In this document: piece after piece, positions 25,408 to 33,881 of the stretch
Layout: the number at the start of each line of letters is the position of its first letter
How positions within the stretch are numbered: position 1 is the stretch's first letter
NCBI GenBank assembly: GCA_029262595.1
Contig: JAJCZB010000011.1
Location: 1 to 64,000, forward strand
Direction: 5' to 3'
Length of the DNA stretch: 64,000 nt
Source: Candidatus Babelota bacterium
GTDB lineage: Bacteria > Babelota > Babeliae > Babelales > Vermiphilaceae
The notes under the pieces: model-generated
Databases searched by the model: none
The model's input: the letters and a program-made list of their open reading frames with translations, nothing else
Told to the model about the DNA's origin: nothing
Translations under genes and position numbers: made by a program

Positions 25408-25993
25408 GCTGTTCCGATTTTTTTACGCGTTGTTTTACTCGTGCAATGAGTGGCTTTGCTTTACGTGCCAAATTATGCGCAGCTTTTTTTGATCGCAGCA
25501 CTGTCTGCTTCACTTTCTTTTTTCCTCGCTCTTTGATCACTACAAATAAACGTTTAATCATAGGGTAGCACATCACGCCTAAGGCAATGCCTAAAATGTT
25601 GCCGCCGATCATAAATGCCCAAAAAGAAAACCCGCGTAGCCCAATCGCTTCATGTGCCCAGGAATTCAAACTCGTGATCCAAGATGGATTCCATTCATAA
25701 TGATTAATACCACACCAGGAAAGCATCCAATCGCCAAACCAATGCCCTGCACCATACACCGGCACCATCGTCCACGGATTATTTACAAACATTGAAACGG
25801 AAAGCATTACAGCAAAATTAAGCGCAAAGATCCATGCGAATAAAAAAACCAACGCGGTATGAAACCCAACAAACGGGCAAAAGGCAATATAAATGCCCAT
25901 GCAAAAAGAAAGCGCTAAGCGATCAACGCATTGCTCATATCCTAATAAACGAATCAGAATCCGTTCCGCCCAATTGTTTATGCCTGTATCCAT
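25385..25993 (-). CDS. DUF2062 membrane protein
   Basis: 202 residues. An N-terminal region (RLALSFCMGIYIAFCPFVGFHT) and membrane segments with NNPWTMVPVYGAGHWFGDWML match DUF2062 (PF09835), whose members often have a FVGxHT and NPxTxxPxY pattern. Three to four membrane segments span residues 25-165. A long basic C-terminal tail (residues 160-202) is cytoplasmic by the positive-inside rule. Function unknown. Overlaps smpB, so cotranscribed. Confidence 0.8.
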   Translation of the reverse strand: MDTGINNWAERILIRLLGYEQCVDRLALSFCMGIYIAFCPFVGFHTALVFLFAWIFALNFAVMLSVSMFVNNPWTMVPVYGAGHWFGDWMLSWCGINHYEWNPSWITSLNSWAHEAIGLRGFSFWAFMIGGNILGIALGVMCYPMIKRLFVVIKERGKKKVKQTVLRSKKAAHNLARKAKPLIARVKQRVKKSEQHENSRTK

Positions 25994-26073
25994 TGCACTG
26001 CCCGATTTGAAATGCCCTATACTTTGTACTATTCTATCATTACTGAGATTATTATTAAACGGGAGGCCCGCCC

Positions 26074-26781
26074 ATGAGAATAGCGTCTATTTTATACCCT
26101 TTAGTATTGCTTATTTTATCCCAGGTAGCAAGCGCTCGAAGCCCTGAAAGCACCCTACTTCTGGGCACTATCCAATTTCCACAGAACATTCAAACGATGC
26201 CTGATGTTCCAGTAATTTTTCGGGCAAGCCCTATTGCCACTCAAGTAGACAAAACAAATCACACGATCACCTTTTCGATTTTTCGAGAGCCTACGCAGTT
26301 CAATTTTGGATTTCTAATCGCCGAACCTCAAAGTATTGAGCCGGTATATCTGACGTCTAAATACCAAGTAGAGCCAACCAATCTCGTAGCCTACCAAAGA
26401 ATTAAATCAGGTCATGCGTATCGTTATTTTACTCTCACGCTGATCCCAGAAATACAAAAAAGTGGCGCCGATCGAAAAGTGACGTATAGCTGGAGATGGC
26501 GAGAAAGCACGCTCCCTGCAAAAAGAAAAATCCCTGACGACGCACTCATAGTGCATACCGCTCCTGAATGGATAGAGTCGCTCTACGCAGGGACTGGATT
26601 TAATTTCCCCACTATTCGCATGTGTGAAAATATGGGAACAGAGCAAATGAGAAGAAAACGTCTTGAAAAAATTGCACTTGCTGGCCTTGATACAAAACCA
26701 TTCCAAGGGACTGCGCAAGCGCCCAATACTAAACTAGTAGGAACTACGCTCGTCATTGCCCCCGCACAACGAGTCAGCTGA
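26074..26781 (+). CDS. Exported beta-rich protein
   Basis: 235 residues with a signal peptide (MRIASILYPLVLLILSQVASA) and a mature part rich in beta-like strands (TITFSIFREPTQFNFGFLIAE, AYRYFTLTLIPE, VTYSWRWRES). GGGAGG lies a few bases before the ATG. It ends 8 bp before tsaD, so the two form an operon. No family recognised. Confidence 0.62.
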   Translation: MRIASILYPLVLLILSQVASARSPESTLLLGTIQFPQNIQTMPDVPVIFRASPIATQVDKTNHTITFSIFREPTQFNFGFLIAEPQSIEPVYLTSKYQVEPTNLVAYQRIKSGHAYRYFTLTLIPEIQKSGADRKVTYSWRWRESTLPAKRKIPDDALIVHTAPEWIESLYAGTGFNFPTIRMCENMGTEQMRRKRLEKIALAGLDTKPFQGTAQAPNTKLVGTTLVIAPAQRVS

Positions 26782-26789
26782 AGACAACT

Positions 26790-27812
26790 ATGAAACCATA
26801 CATCACTCTCGGAATAGAAACATCATGCGACGAAACAGGCGCAGCCGTTTATAGTAGCGCAGACGGACTCCTTTCAAATGCACTTTTTTCTCAAATTGAA
26901 CTGCATAAAAAAGTGGGGGGAGTAATTCCCGAAGTTGCATCCCGCTCGCAACTAGAAAAAATTGAACCCATTGTAAGCGCCGCACTTGAGCGTGCAGGAA
27001 AAACGCTGGAAGATATTGATGCTATCGCCGTAACCAACAAACCCGGACTTCCTGGATCACTTTTGGTGGGCGTGTGCTTTGCGAAAGCACTTGCATGGGC
27101 GCAAAATAAAAAAATAATTGGCGTAAATCATATGGAAGGCCACGTCTTTTCTTCTTTTTTAGAAAACGATGTACCATTTCCACATCTCTGCTTAACTGCA
27201 TCGGGCGGCCATACTGCGCTTTTTTTAGTGCGGGGATTTGGCGATTATGAATTGATTGGCCACACGGATGATGATGCAGCGGGCGAAGCGTTTGATAAAA
27301 TTGCAAAGCTTTTGAACCTGCCGTATCCCGGCGGACCAGAAATTGAAAAGCGCGCGCAGCAAGCGGGCTTTGAAGACTTTTTTGCATACCCGCGCCATAA
27401 TCCACAGAGCTTGGATTTTAGTTTTTCCGGGCTTAAGACTGCCGTGCTGTATGACTTAGTTAAGCGCAAAGTGTACGACATACATGCAAAAAAATTACTT
27501 GATGATTCGCAAGAGATTAAAAATCAAGTCGCAAGCTCACTACTCGTATGCATCGGAGATATTTTTGCACAAAAAATGGAACTCGCGCTCAAAAAATATC
27601 CGCAAGTGAAAGCAATTACGTTTGTAGGCGGCGTTGCCTGTAATAAATATTTACGTGCAAGACTCAAAGATGTAGCGAATGCACACAATCTGCCCTTCTT
27701 TTTCCCGTCGCCGCAGTACTGCACCGATAATGGTGCCATGATTGCATTCGTGGGGAACTATAAAGCACAACAAGGCAAATTTTCTGATTGGAATTTAGAT
27801 ATTTTGAAGTAA
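26790..27812 (+). CDS. tsaD: tRNA threonylcarbamoyladenosine synthase subunit
   Basis: Transfers the threonylcarbamoyl group to A37 of ANN-decoding tRNAs with TsaB and TsaE. 340 residues, normal length. Motifs: LGIETSCDETGAAVY (ASKHA phosphate loop), the metal-binding His pair in GVNHMEGHVFSSF, LTASGGHTALFLV, GEAFDKIAKLL, LDFSFSGLKTAV and the C-terminal TDNGAMIAF with its metal-ligand Asp. A strong terminator follows. Confidence 0.97.
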   Translation: MKPYITLGIETSCDETGAAVYSSADGLLSNALFSQIELHKKVGGVIPEVASRSQLEKIEPIVSAALERAGKTLEDIDAIAVTNKPGLPGSLLVGVCFAKALAWAQNKKIIGVNHMEGHVFSSFLENDVPFPHLCLTASGGHTALFLVRGFGDYELIGHTDDDAAGEAFDKIAKLLNLPYPGGPEIEKRAQQAGFEDFFAYPRHNPQSLDFSFSGLKTAVLYDLVKRKVYDIHAKKLLDDSQEIKNQVASSLLVCIGDIFAQKMELALKKYPQVKAITFVGGVACNKYLRARLKDVANAHNLPFFFPSPQYCTDNGAMIAFVGNYKAQQGKFSDWNLDILK

Positions 27813-27846
27813 AAAAGAGCGCCGATTTAACGGCGCTCTTTTTTTA
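27811..27846. terminator. Bidirectional intrinsic terminator after tsaD
   Basis: Stem AAAAGAGCGCCG/CGGCGCTCTTTT with loop ATTTAA. Serves tsaD and the minus-strand gene at 27860. Confidence 0.92.
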
Positions 27847-27859
27847 ATCATTTATTTGA

Positions 27860-28117
27860 TTATCGACGATTGCCTCTATTTTGAGCCGCAACTCGCGCTG
27901 CTGCTGCAGCAAGACATGCTGCCGAAGGCGCTGCCGGTCTAGCTGAGGGAGCCGAATGCATCACACGTGCAGGTCTCGGGTGTTGCGCTGTTGCTGCATG
28001 AGCAAGTGATGGGACAGCTACAACTGCTGCTGCAGCTGGTACAACCACTCCTGGACGGAAAGCTTGTACCATTGCTGGTGCTGCCATGATAATCAAAGAA
28101 AGTAATACACGTTTCAT
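27860..28117 (-). CDS. Small exported Ala/Pro-rich protein
   Basis: 85 residues. Signal peptide MKRVLLSLIIMAAPAMVQA, then a low-complexity Ala/Pro/Val/His/Arg mature part (SAPSARPAAPSAACLAAAAA) and a basic end. GGAGGTTTT precedes the ATG. A decayed relative appears to lie just upstream at 28163-28420. Function unknown. Confidence 0.58.
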   Translation of the reverse strand: MKRVLLSLIIMAAPAMVQAFRPGVVVPAAAAVVAVPSLAHAATAQHPRPARVMHSAPSARPAAPSAACLAAAAARVAAQNRGNRR

Positions 28118-28162
28118 AATAAAACCTCCATTATGAATAATTAAAATACCAAAAATATTTTT

Positions 28163-28420
28163 TTAGCTACCTGGTTGAGTGCTGTGCGCTGCTGCTTGTG
28201 CTGCTCGAGATGCGATTACCGCTTGAACTCCTGCAACAGTATTAATGAGTTTACTATCTTGATGCTTTTACTTTTCCAAAGCCTAAATTGACTACTCGGA
28301 TGAGTATCGAGAAGTATCCAATTGTATTGTTAATTTATAATCATTTCTCTTAAAAAAAGACCATGCATTCTCATCTACTGACGCAATAAAACAAAAATCA
28401 GCACAGAATATGCGCTTCAT
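28163..28420 (-). pseudogene. Decayed gene for a small Ala-rich exported protein
   Basis: A ribosome-binding site of the local type (GGTGGAGGTTATTCT) precedes ATGAAGCGC at 28420, giving MKRIFCADFCFIAS, which looks like a damaged signal peptide; this frame stops after about 43 codons. In another frame the 3' part encodes VAGVQAVIASRAAQAAAHS and ends with TAA at 28163, resembling the Ala-rich neighbour at 27860. I read this as a frameshifted or rearranged copy. The alternative is a short functional ORF. Confidence 0.5.
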
Positions 28421-28505
28421 AGAATAACCTCCACCTATGAAAAACAGCATAATACTATATTTCTTATTGTAATATATCGATATGTATTGTCAAAAGGGGG
28501 TGCCC

Positions 28506-28973
28506 TTATTGATTAACCGATAAAAATATATCAATTTTAGCGTCCAGCGGGTTCATTGCCCCTTTTCCATAGCGCTCAAAATCAAAAGTATACGACCGCT
28601 TTTTGCCTAATTTCTCATCCTGCCATATGGATTTCCATGCCTGCGGTACGGCTTGAGAAATAGGCCCGGATGCCTCAATATGGGCATACTCACCGGCAGG
28701 AATAGTAATTCCTACAAGCCCCTCAGGAATACTCTCCAAAGAGCTAACCGGACAACCAAGAATGAACGAGTATGATCCTTCGTGATCACCCTCATAGTCG
28801 GTATAAATGGCATACACTTCTTGCGCTGTTTTGTTTGGAATTCGCGCAATGACTCCATCACGCGTAAACTCCTGCCACCAGCGAGGAATATCTTCCATCG
28901 CCTGATTATTTTCATTGGTAGTTCGATGCTTGACGCCAATTATATCCAAGGAGGGCAATTGCATACTTTTCAT
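28506..28973 (-). CDS. GyrI-like effector-binding domain protein
   Basis: 155 residues from the ATG at 28973, just after the rho stop codon (4-base gap). The sequence fits the AraC/GyrI-type effector-binding fold: IIGVKHRTTNENN, IPRWWQEF, VYAIYTDYEGDHEGSYSFILGCPV, GLVGITIPAGEYAHIEASGPI and a terminal DAKIDIFLSVNQ. Stand-alone proteins of this kind bind small molecules or inhibit gyrase; no DNA-binding domain is attached. Probably cotranscribed with rho. Confidence 0.8.
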   Translation of the reverse strand: MKSMQLPSLDIIGVKHRTTNENNQAMEDIPRWWQEFTRDGVIARIPNKTAQEVYAIYTDYEGDHEGSYSFILGCPVSSLESIPEGLVGITIPAGEYAHIEASGPISQAVPQAWKSIWQDEKLGKKRSYTFDFERYGKGAMNPLDAKIDIFLSVNQ

Positions 28974-28977
28974 CGCG

Positions 28978-30648
28978 TTACTGGCCTGATGGTTTCTTAT
29001 TGATCGACTCAACAAATTCCTGATTGGTCTTATGTCGACGCATTTTATCGATCAGAAATTCCATGCCTTCCACAGTGTTCATGGTGCTTAGGAATTTCTG
29101 CAAGACCCATACTTTATTCAGATCTTCAGGAGAATGAAGCAAGTCTTCCCGACGCGTTCCAGAAATAAGTAAATCAAATGCCGGGTAGATACGACGATTA
29201 GAAAGCTTACGAGTCATATGCATTTCCATATTACCCGTACCTTTAAATTCTTCGTAAATCACTTCATCCATACGTGATCCTGTATCAACCATTGCCGTTG
29301 CGATAATCGTTAACGAACCGCCTTCTTCAGTTGAGCGTGCCGCACCGAAGAATCGCTTTGGCCATTGCAATGCATTTGCATCAATACCACCGGTAAGAAT
29401 TTTACCCGATGCTGGAGCAGTTGTATTATATGCACGCGCTAAACGAGTAATCGAATCAAGTAAAATAACTACGTCTTTTCCTGATTCTACCATGCGCTTT
29501 GCCTTTTCAAGAACAAGCTCTGCCACTTGAACGTGCCGCTCTGCAGGCTCATCAAACGTAGAACTAATTACTTCAGCACCCGTACCTTTTACCGTACGAC
29601 GCATATCAGCAACCTCTTCCGGACGCTCATCAATTAAAAGAATAATAAGATGCGCTTCAGGATGATTTGCGATTAAACTCTTAGTAAGCTCTTTTAAAAG
29701 TAAGGTCTTACCAACTTTTGGTGGCGCCACAATTAAGCCACGCTGCCCTCTACCAATCGGCGTAAAAATATCCATAATACGAGTACCGATTGAAGTTGGT
29801 TCAAATTCAAGCGTAAATTTATCTTTTGGATGCTGCGGCGTAAGACGTTCAAAATGCAAGCGATCTGTCATTTCCAAAGGATCAGAACTATTTACATCTT
29901 TGATTTTAAGAAGTGCAAAATATTTTTCGCCATCTTTTGGCTTGCGAATAACGCCCGTTACCGTATCACCCGTACGCAATCCAAAACGACGAATTTGCGA
30001 AGGAGACACATACACATCATCCGGCCCACTTACATAGTCATAATGAGCAGAACGCAAGAAACCAAACCCATCAGGAAGCTTTTCCAAAACACCATGCACT
30101 TCCATTTCTTGATCCGGATGTTCCTGCGCATATTTAATTCTATCAATGAGCTTGGGCTTATTCATTAAACCCGCACCAACGATACCATAGCGCCGTGCAA
30201 ACAAATTAAGTTCCGGCAGCGTTAACTCTTCCAGTGGACGCCTATCTAATGGAGACTGCTGGCCTCCCCCACCATGACGTGATCTTCCATGCTGACGATC
30301 ATGCTGCCTATGATTTCCATCCTGACGATGATTGCCATCACCACGTTGATGTTGTTGACGATGAGGAGGATTATTTGTTGATTGCTTTTGATGCTCTCGA
30401 GGTTGCTTTGGTTGAACAACCGGCTGCTCAGCGGGACTATTTTTTTCTTGCTCTCGTACTGGTTTTTTCTCAGGAGACTTCGCAGGCGAACCTTTAGAAT
30501 CTGTTTTTGTATCTTTTGGCGCAACCACCATTACAGGATCCTTTACCGGATCTTTAATTTTTTTACGCGGTCGTGGTTTTTTTTCTTTCACTTCTTGCGT
30601 ATTAGCAGTCGCTGCTGCTTTTAATTCAGAATTTTTTTGTTCTTTCAC
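28978..30648 (-). CDS. rho: Transcription termination factor Rho with a long disordered N-terminal region
   Basis: RNA-dependent ATPase that ends transcription. 556 residues from a GTG start at 30648, which GGGGGAATTTT precedes; the upstream ATG extension is less likely. Residues 1-135 are Lys/Pro/Gln/His/Arg-rich and low in complexity ([14 protein letters not shown]). Then come the Rho N-domain ([18 protein letters not shown]), the cold-shock-like RNA-binding domain (GFGFLRS), Walker [15 protein letters not shown], Walker [17 protein letters not shown] and the Q/R-loop region. Inserted N-terminal regions of this type occur in Bacteroidota and others, where they promote phase separation. Confidence 0.95.
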   Translation of the reverse strand: MKEQKNSELKAAATANTQEVKEKKPRPRKKIKDPVKDPVMVVAPKDTKTDSKGSPAKSPEKKPVREQEKNSPAEQPVVQPKQPREHQKQSTNNPPHRQQHQRGDGNHRQDGNHRQHDRQHGRSRHGGGGQQSPLDRRPLEELTLPELNLFARRYGIVGAGLMNKPKLIDRIKYAQEHPDQEMEVHGVLEKLPDGFGFLRSAHYDYVSGPDDVYVSPSQIRRFGLRTGDTVTGVIRKPKDGEKYFALLKIKDVNSSDPLEMTDRLHFERLTPQHPKDKFTLEFEPTSIGTRIMDIFTPIGRGQRGLIVAPPKVGKTLLLKELTKSLIANHPEAHLIILLIDERPEEVADMRRTVKGTGAEVISSTFDEPAERHVQVAELVLEKAKRMVESGKDVVILLDSITRLARAYNTTAPASGKILTGGIDANALQWPKRFFGAARSTEEGGSLTIIATAMVDTGSRMDEVIYEEFKGTGNMEMHMTRKLSNRRIYPAFDLLISGTRREDLLHSPEDLNKVWVLQKFLSTMNTVEGMEFLIDKMRRHKTNQEFVESINKKPSGQ

Positions 30649-30866
30649 AAAATTCCCCCTTTGAAAGAGACATACCATATCATAGTATTAGACCTCTTAA
30701 GCACTAATTATTTCTTACTTACTAGACGTTCAGCAGAGAGGCATGATTAGGATACATCTCTCCTAATCCGCTCTTAAAAGACATAGAAAGAACGCTCAAT
30801 GAATCGACATTTTATCAACGTTTTGGATAAGCTTCAGTACCCTCTACACGATTATTGGTTTTTGTT

Positions 30867-31760
30867 CTAGGCCTTACTTTCACGATTGAATAACATCATT
30901 ACAGGACTAGCAATATAAACAGAAGAATAGGTACCAACAACGATACCAACCAACAAAGCAAGAGAAAAATCACGTAGCGCCTCGCCACCAAGAACAAGCA
31001 TGGAGACTACTGCCAAACCGGTTGAAATACTGGTCAAAAGCGTACGTCGTAACGTTTGATTCAGACTCACATTCACTACCGTTTTGAGTGAATCGTTCGA
31101 CATTTTTTTCGCATTGTCCCTAATTTGCGAAAAAATCACGATGGTATCATTAATCGAATACCCCATCACTGCTAAAATCGCACCAATAACATTAACTGAA
31201 ATTTCTCTATCGAATAAAAGAAAGACCGCAAGCATCAAAATTGCATCATGAAAAAGTGCTACTACCGCACCAACGGCAAAGCCAAGAGACCAAAAACGCA
31301 ACGCGATGTATGCAAGCATAGCCAACAACGCAAGAAGCACAGCGCGTAACGATTTTCCACGCAATGTTTCACCCACTTCAGGGCCAACGCTTTCGCTTTG
31401 CAATACGGTTACTTGAATCTCAGGCAACGCTTTTTGAATCGCTGACTGCATGATTTCTGCAACCTGCCCAAGCTCTTTACTTACCTCATCAAGCTTGATA
31501 CGCACTAAAATTTCATCTTCGCTAAATTCACGAAGTGCAGCGCCACTCCACCCTTCTTTATCAAGAATATCTTTAATCGCAAGCATGCTTACTGGTTGTG
31601 AAAATTTTAAAAGAACCTGAGCTCCACCAGTAAAATCAACACTATACCGAAATACGTGCCCCGTTGTTTGTTTTTTATAAATGGCAAAGCCGATAAAGCC
31701 TCCCACTAAAAAGAATGAAACTAAGGCCGTGAGCATGCGGTATTTTACAAAATTAATCAT
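30867..31760 (-). CDS. secF: Protein translocase subunit SecF
   Basis: Works with SecD to pull proteins through SecYEG using the proton gradient. 297 residues with six membrane segments: one at the N-terminus, a periplasmic domain (residues 35-130, with YSVDFTGGAQVLLKF), and five more. Signature sequences: VGPEVGETLRGKSLRA, IGAILAVMGYSINDTIVIFSQIR and LRRTLLTSISTGLAV. No secD is adjacent: upstream is rpmA, downstream rho. It could lie elsewhere. Confidence 0.95.
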   Translation of the reverse strand: MINFVKYRMLTALVSFFLVGGFIGFAIYKKQTTGHVFRYSVDFTGGAQVLLKFSQPVSMLAIKDILDKEGWSGAALREFSEDEILVRIKLDEVSKELGQVAEIMQSAIQKALPEIQVTVLQSESVGPEVGETLRGKSLRAVLLALLAMLAYIALRFWSLGFAVGAVVALFHDAILMLAVFLLFDREISVNVIGAILAVMGYSINDTIVIFSQIRDNAKKMSNDSLKTVVNVSLNQTLRRTLLTSISTGLAVVSMLVLGGEALRDFSLALLVGIVVGTYSSVYIASPVMMLFNRESKA

Positions 31761-31854
31761 AGACGTTCTCTCCAGATCGGATGTATGTGCAGAAGATCAT
31801 AAGATTCGCTTTACGCAAGTTTTAGCATGTAAAGATGAGTTAGGCAAGTGGAGA

Positions 31855-32115
31855 CTACGCTTCAGTTGGTAACACAGAAACGTATTTTCTACCCTTATGC
31901 CCGTAATGGAATTTGACAGATCCTGCTACTTTAGCAAACAATGTATCATCGCCACCTTTTCCAACGTTTACACCAGCATTGACACGGGTTCCTCGTTGGC
32001 GAACAATGATTTCACCGCCATTTACGCATTGGCCATCAAAAAGTTTTATACCTAACCGCTTACTTTGGCTATCGCGATTATTCTGTGTACTACCACCGGA
32101 TTTACTTGTAGCCAT
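31855..32115 (-). CDS. rpmA: 50S ribosomal protein L27
   Basis: 86 residues. The N-terminal tail reaches the peptidyl-transferase centre. Family residues [37 protein letters not shown] and [19 protein letters not shown] are present. The start MATSKSGG has no cleavable Firmicutes-type prepeptide. Its usual partner rplU (L21) is not adjacent. Confidence 0.96.
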   Translation of the reverse strand: MATSKSGGSTQNNRDSQSKRLGIKLFDGQCVNGGEIIVRQRGTRVNAGVNVGKGGDDTLFAKVAGSVKFHYGHKGRKYVSVLPTEA

Positions 32116-32250
32116 TATCGTTTCCTTTAAAAAGTACCGTTAGTTTTTTGAATTTCTCTTAAAAGAATGGGTCTCAGAAAGACGAGTATCAACTATATTC
32201 ACCAATTAGTATGGCAATCACACACCAAAAAGTCAATAATCCGGGAGGCT

Positions 32251-33831
32251 TTACTCCGCTTTTTGTGCCCATCGTCTTGCTTTAGGAGGGGCAAAAGCAG
32301 ATTGAGCCCTTTTTTGAGGATCTTCGCACACTGGCAATGCCACGTGAACATAATCTCGATAGGCCTCTCCCCCCTTGCGCAGTCGGCGGCCTTTTTTAGC
32401 TGGATCCTGACTCAGAGTATTTACTTCATACAAGCCAAATTTTTTGGTATGTCCCATATTCCACTCAAAATTATCAACCAACGACCAATAGTAAAAACCT
32501 ATCAGATTAACTCCTTCCTGCAGCGCCTTATAAGCAGCATTTGCATAGCCGATAATCCACTTTTCACGGCGATCGTCTTTCGCATCAGGAATACCATTTT
32601 CCGTAATATAAATTGGCTTGCCAAGCTGATTCATCTCATGCAATGCCTCATATAGCGCCTCCGGCCACGTACAATAATCCATATCAGTCATAGGGCGCCC
32701 TTTTGCTGGAGCCGGCTGAGGTTTTAAAATCACGCGAGAATAAAAGTTGAGCCCGATATAGTCATTACAATACGGCGCATCTGCGTATGTCTTTCGAATA
32801 GGCTTCATAGCAAATGGCCTTACCGGGACTACCCATCGAACAGCTCCCAGCATGTTAGACCACGTAGGGACATATTCAAAATCACCCGTTTTGAAAAAAT
32901 TAAATACTGTGTCATGTCCAAAAATAAAGTTCATAAAGGAAGCGGCCCCAACTTGAAATCTCTTCTGCTGGAAGCGAAGCATTTGATGCACAATGCCGAT
33001 TTTGCTTTCTTGGCCATGCGGCATGAGCTTGAGTGCTTTGTATGTTTCGCAATGCGCCTTAAGCAAATGCCAAAGTACTGGCCCAGCATACTGTGCTTGG
33101 CCTGCCGGAGCATGGGTGCCCAAGACGTACCCGCACGCACTGATTACCGTTGGCTCATTCATAGTGCACCACAACTGTACTTTATGCCCAAATCGCTTAA
33201 ATGCCTCCTGAGCAAAACGCACAAAATGTTCAATATTTTCTTCTTTTTCCCATCCGCCTAAGCGCGAAAACCACATGGGATGCACCCAATGATACAAGGT
33301 AATCATCGGTTTAATATCATTTTCTAATAATGCGTCAATGTAGCGATCAAATAACTTAAACGCTTCCTCATTCCATTCGCCTTGCACCGGATTTAAATCC
33401 GCCCATGGCAAATCAAATCGCCAGGAATTAAGGCCCTGCTCTTTCATAAGCTTGATATCATCAAACATCCGATTCCACCCATCAGCTCCATTGCCTACGG
33501 TGTGGCCAAAATCTATCGGAGAGACTTTCGAACCAATTCCTACCCCACGTTTTTTTTTACGTGAGATTTGATATCGAACTTTGTGTTTGTTTTCAAAAAA
33601 GGTCCAATTACTGTTTGGCTTGCCGTGGGTTTTCCATGAATTGTGGCCCGCATATTGATACCAGGAAATACCGGAGCCTTTGATCGCAAAAGAAACGCCA
33701 CCTTCTTTTTTTTCAAAGATGGAATCAGAAAGGGGCAATCGTGCAATAGATACAGCAGAGCTCTTCATTACCGCTCCAACTAAACTACTCACCACAATAG
33801 ACACACCTAAAAGCATTCGCGCTAAGCGCAT
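32251..33831 (-). CDS. Exported glycoside hydrolase family 1 beta-glycosidase
   Basis: 526 residues. An N-terminal signal peptide (MRLARMLLGVSIVVSSLVGA) is unusual for bacterial GH1 enzymes, which are mostly cytosolic. The (beta/alpha)8 domain runs from residue 50. The acid/base is Glu226 in WCTMNEPTV and the nucleophile Glu411 in IYITENGIPD; SWRFDLPWADLNP and FYYWSLVDNFEW also match. It would hydrolyse beta-glucosides or similar in the periplasm or outside, perhaps host glycans. The substrate cannot be read from sequence. Stands alone between rpmA and polA. Confidence 0.93.
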   Translation of the reverse strand: MRLARMLLGVSIVVSSLVGAVMKSSAVSIARLPLSDSIFEKKEGGVSFAIKGSGISWYQYAGHNSWKTHGKPNSNWTFFENKHKVRYQISRKKKRGVGIGSKVSPIDFGHTVGNGADGWNRMFDDIKLMKEQGLNSWRFDLPWADLNPVQGEWNEEAFKLFDRYIDALLENDIKPMITLYHWVHPMWFSRLGGWEKEENIEHFVRFAQEAFKRFGHKVQLWCTMNEPTVISACGYVLGTHAPAGQAQYAGPVLWHLLKAHCETYKALKLMPHGQESKIGIVHQMLRFQQKRFQVGAASFMNFIFGHDTVFNFFKTGDFEYVPTWSNMLGAVRWVVPVRPFAMKPIRKTYADAPYCNDYIGLNFYSRVILKPQPAPAKGRPMTDMDYCTWPEALYEALHEMNQLGKPIYITENGIPDAKDDRREKWIIGYANAAYKALQEGVNLIGFYYWSLVDNFEWNMGHTKKFGLYEVNTLSQDPAKKGRRLRKGGEAYRDYVHVALPVCEDPQKRAQSAFAPPKARRWAQKAE

Positions 33832-33881
33832 ATCTCATCCCCTAAAATACAACTTTTTTCCCTATCTATCCCTAGTTTAGC

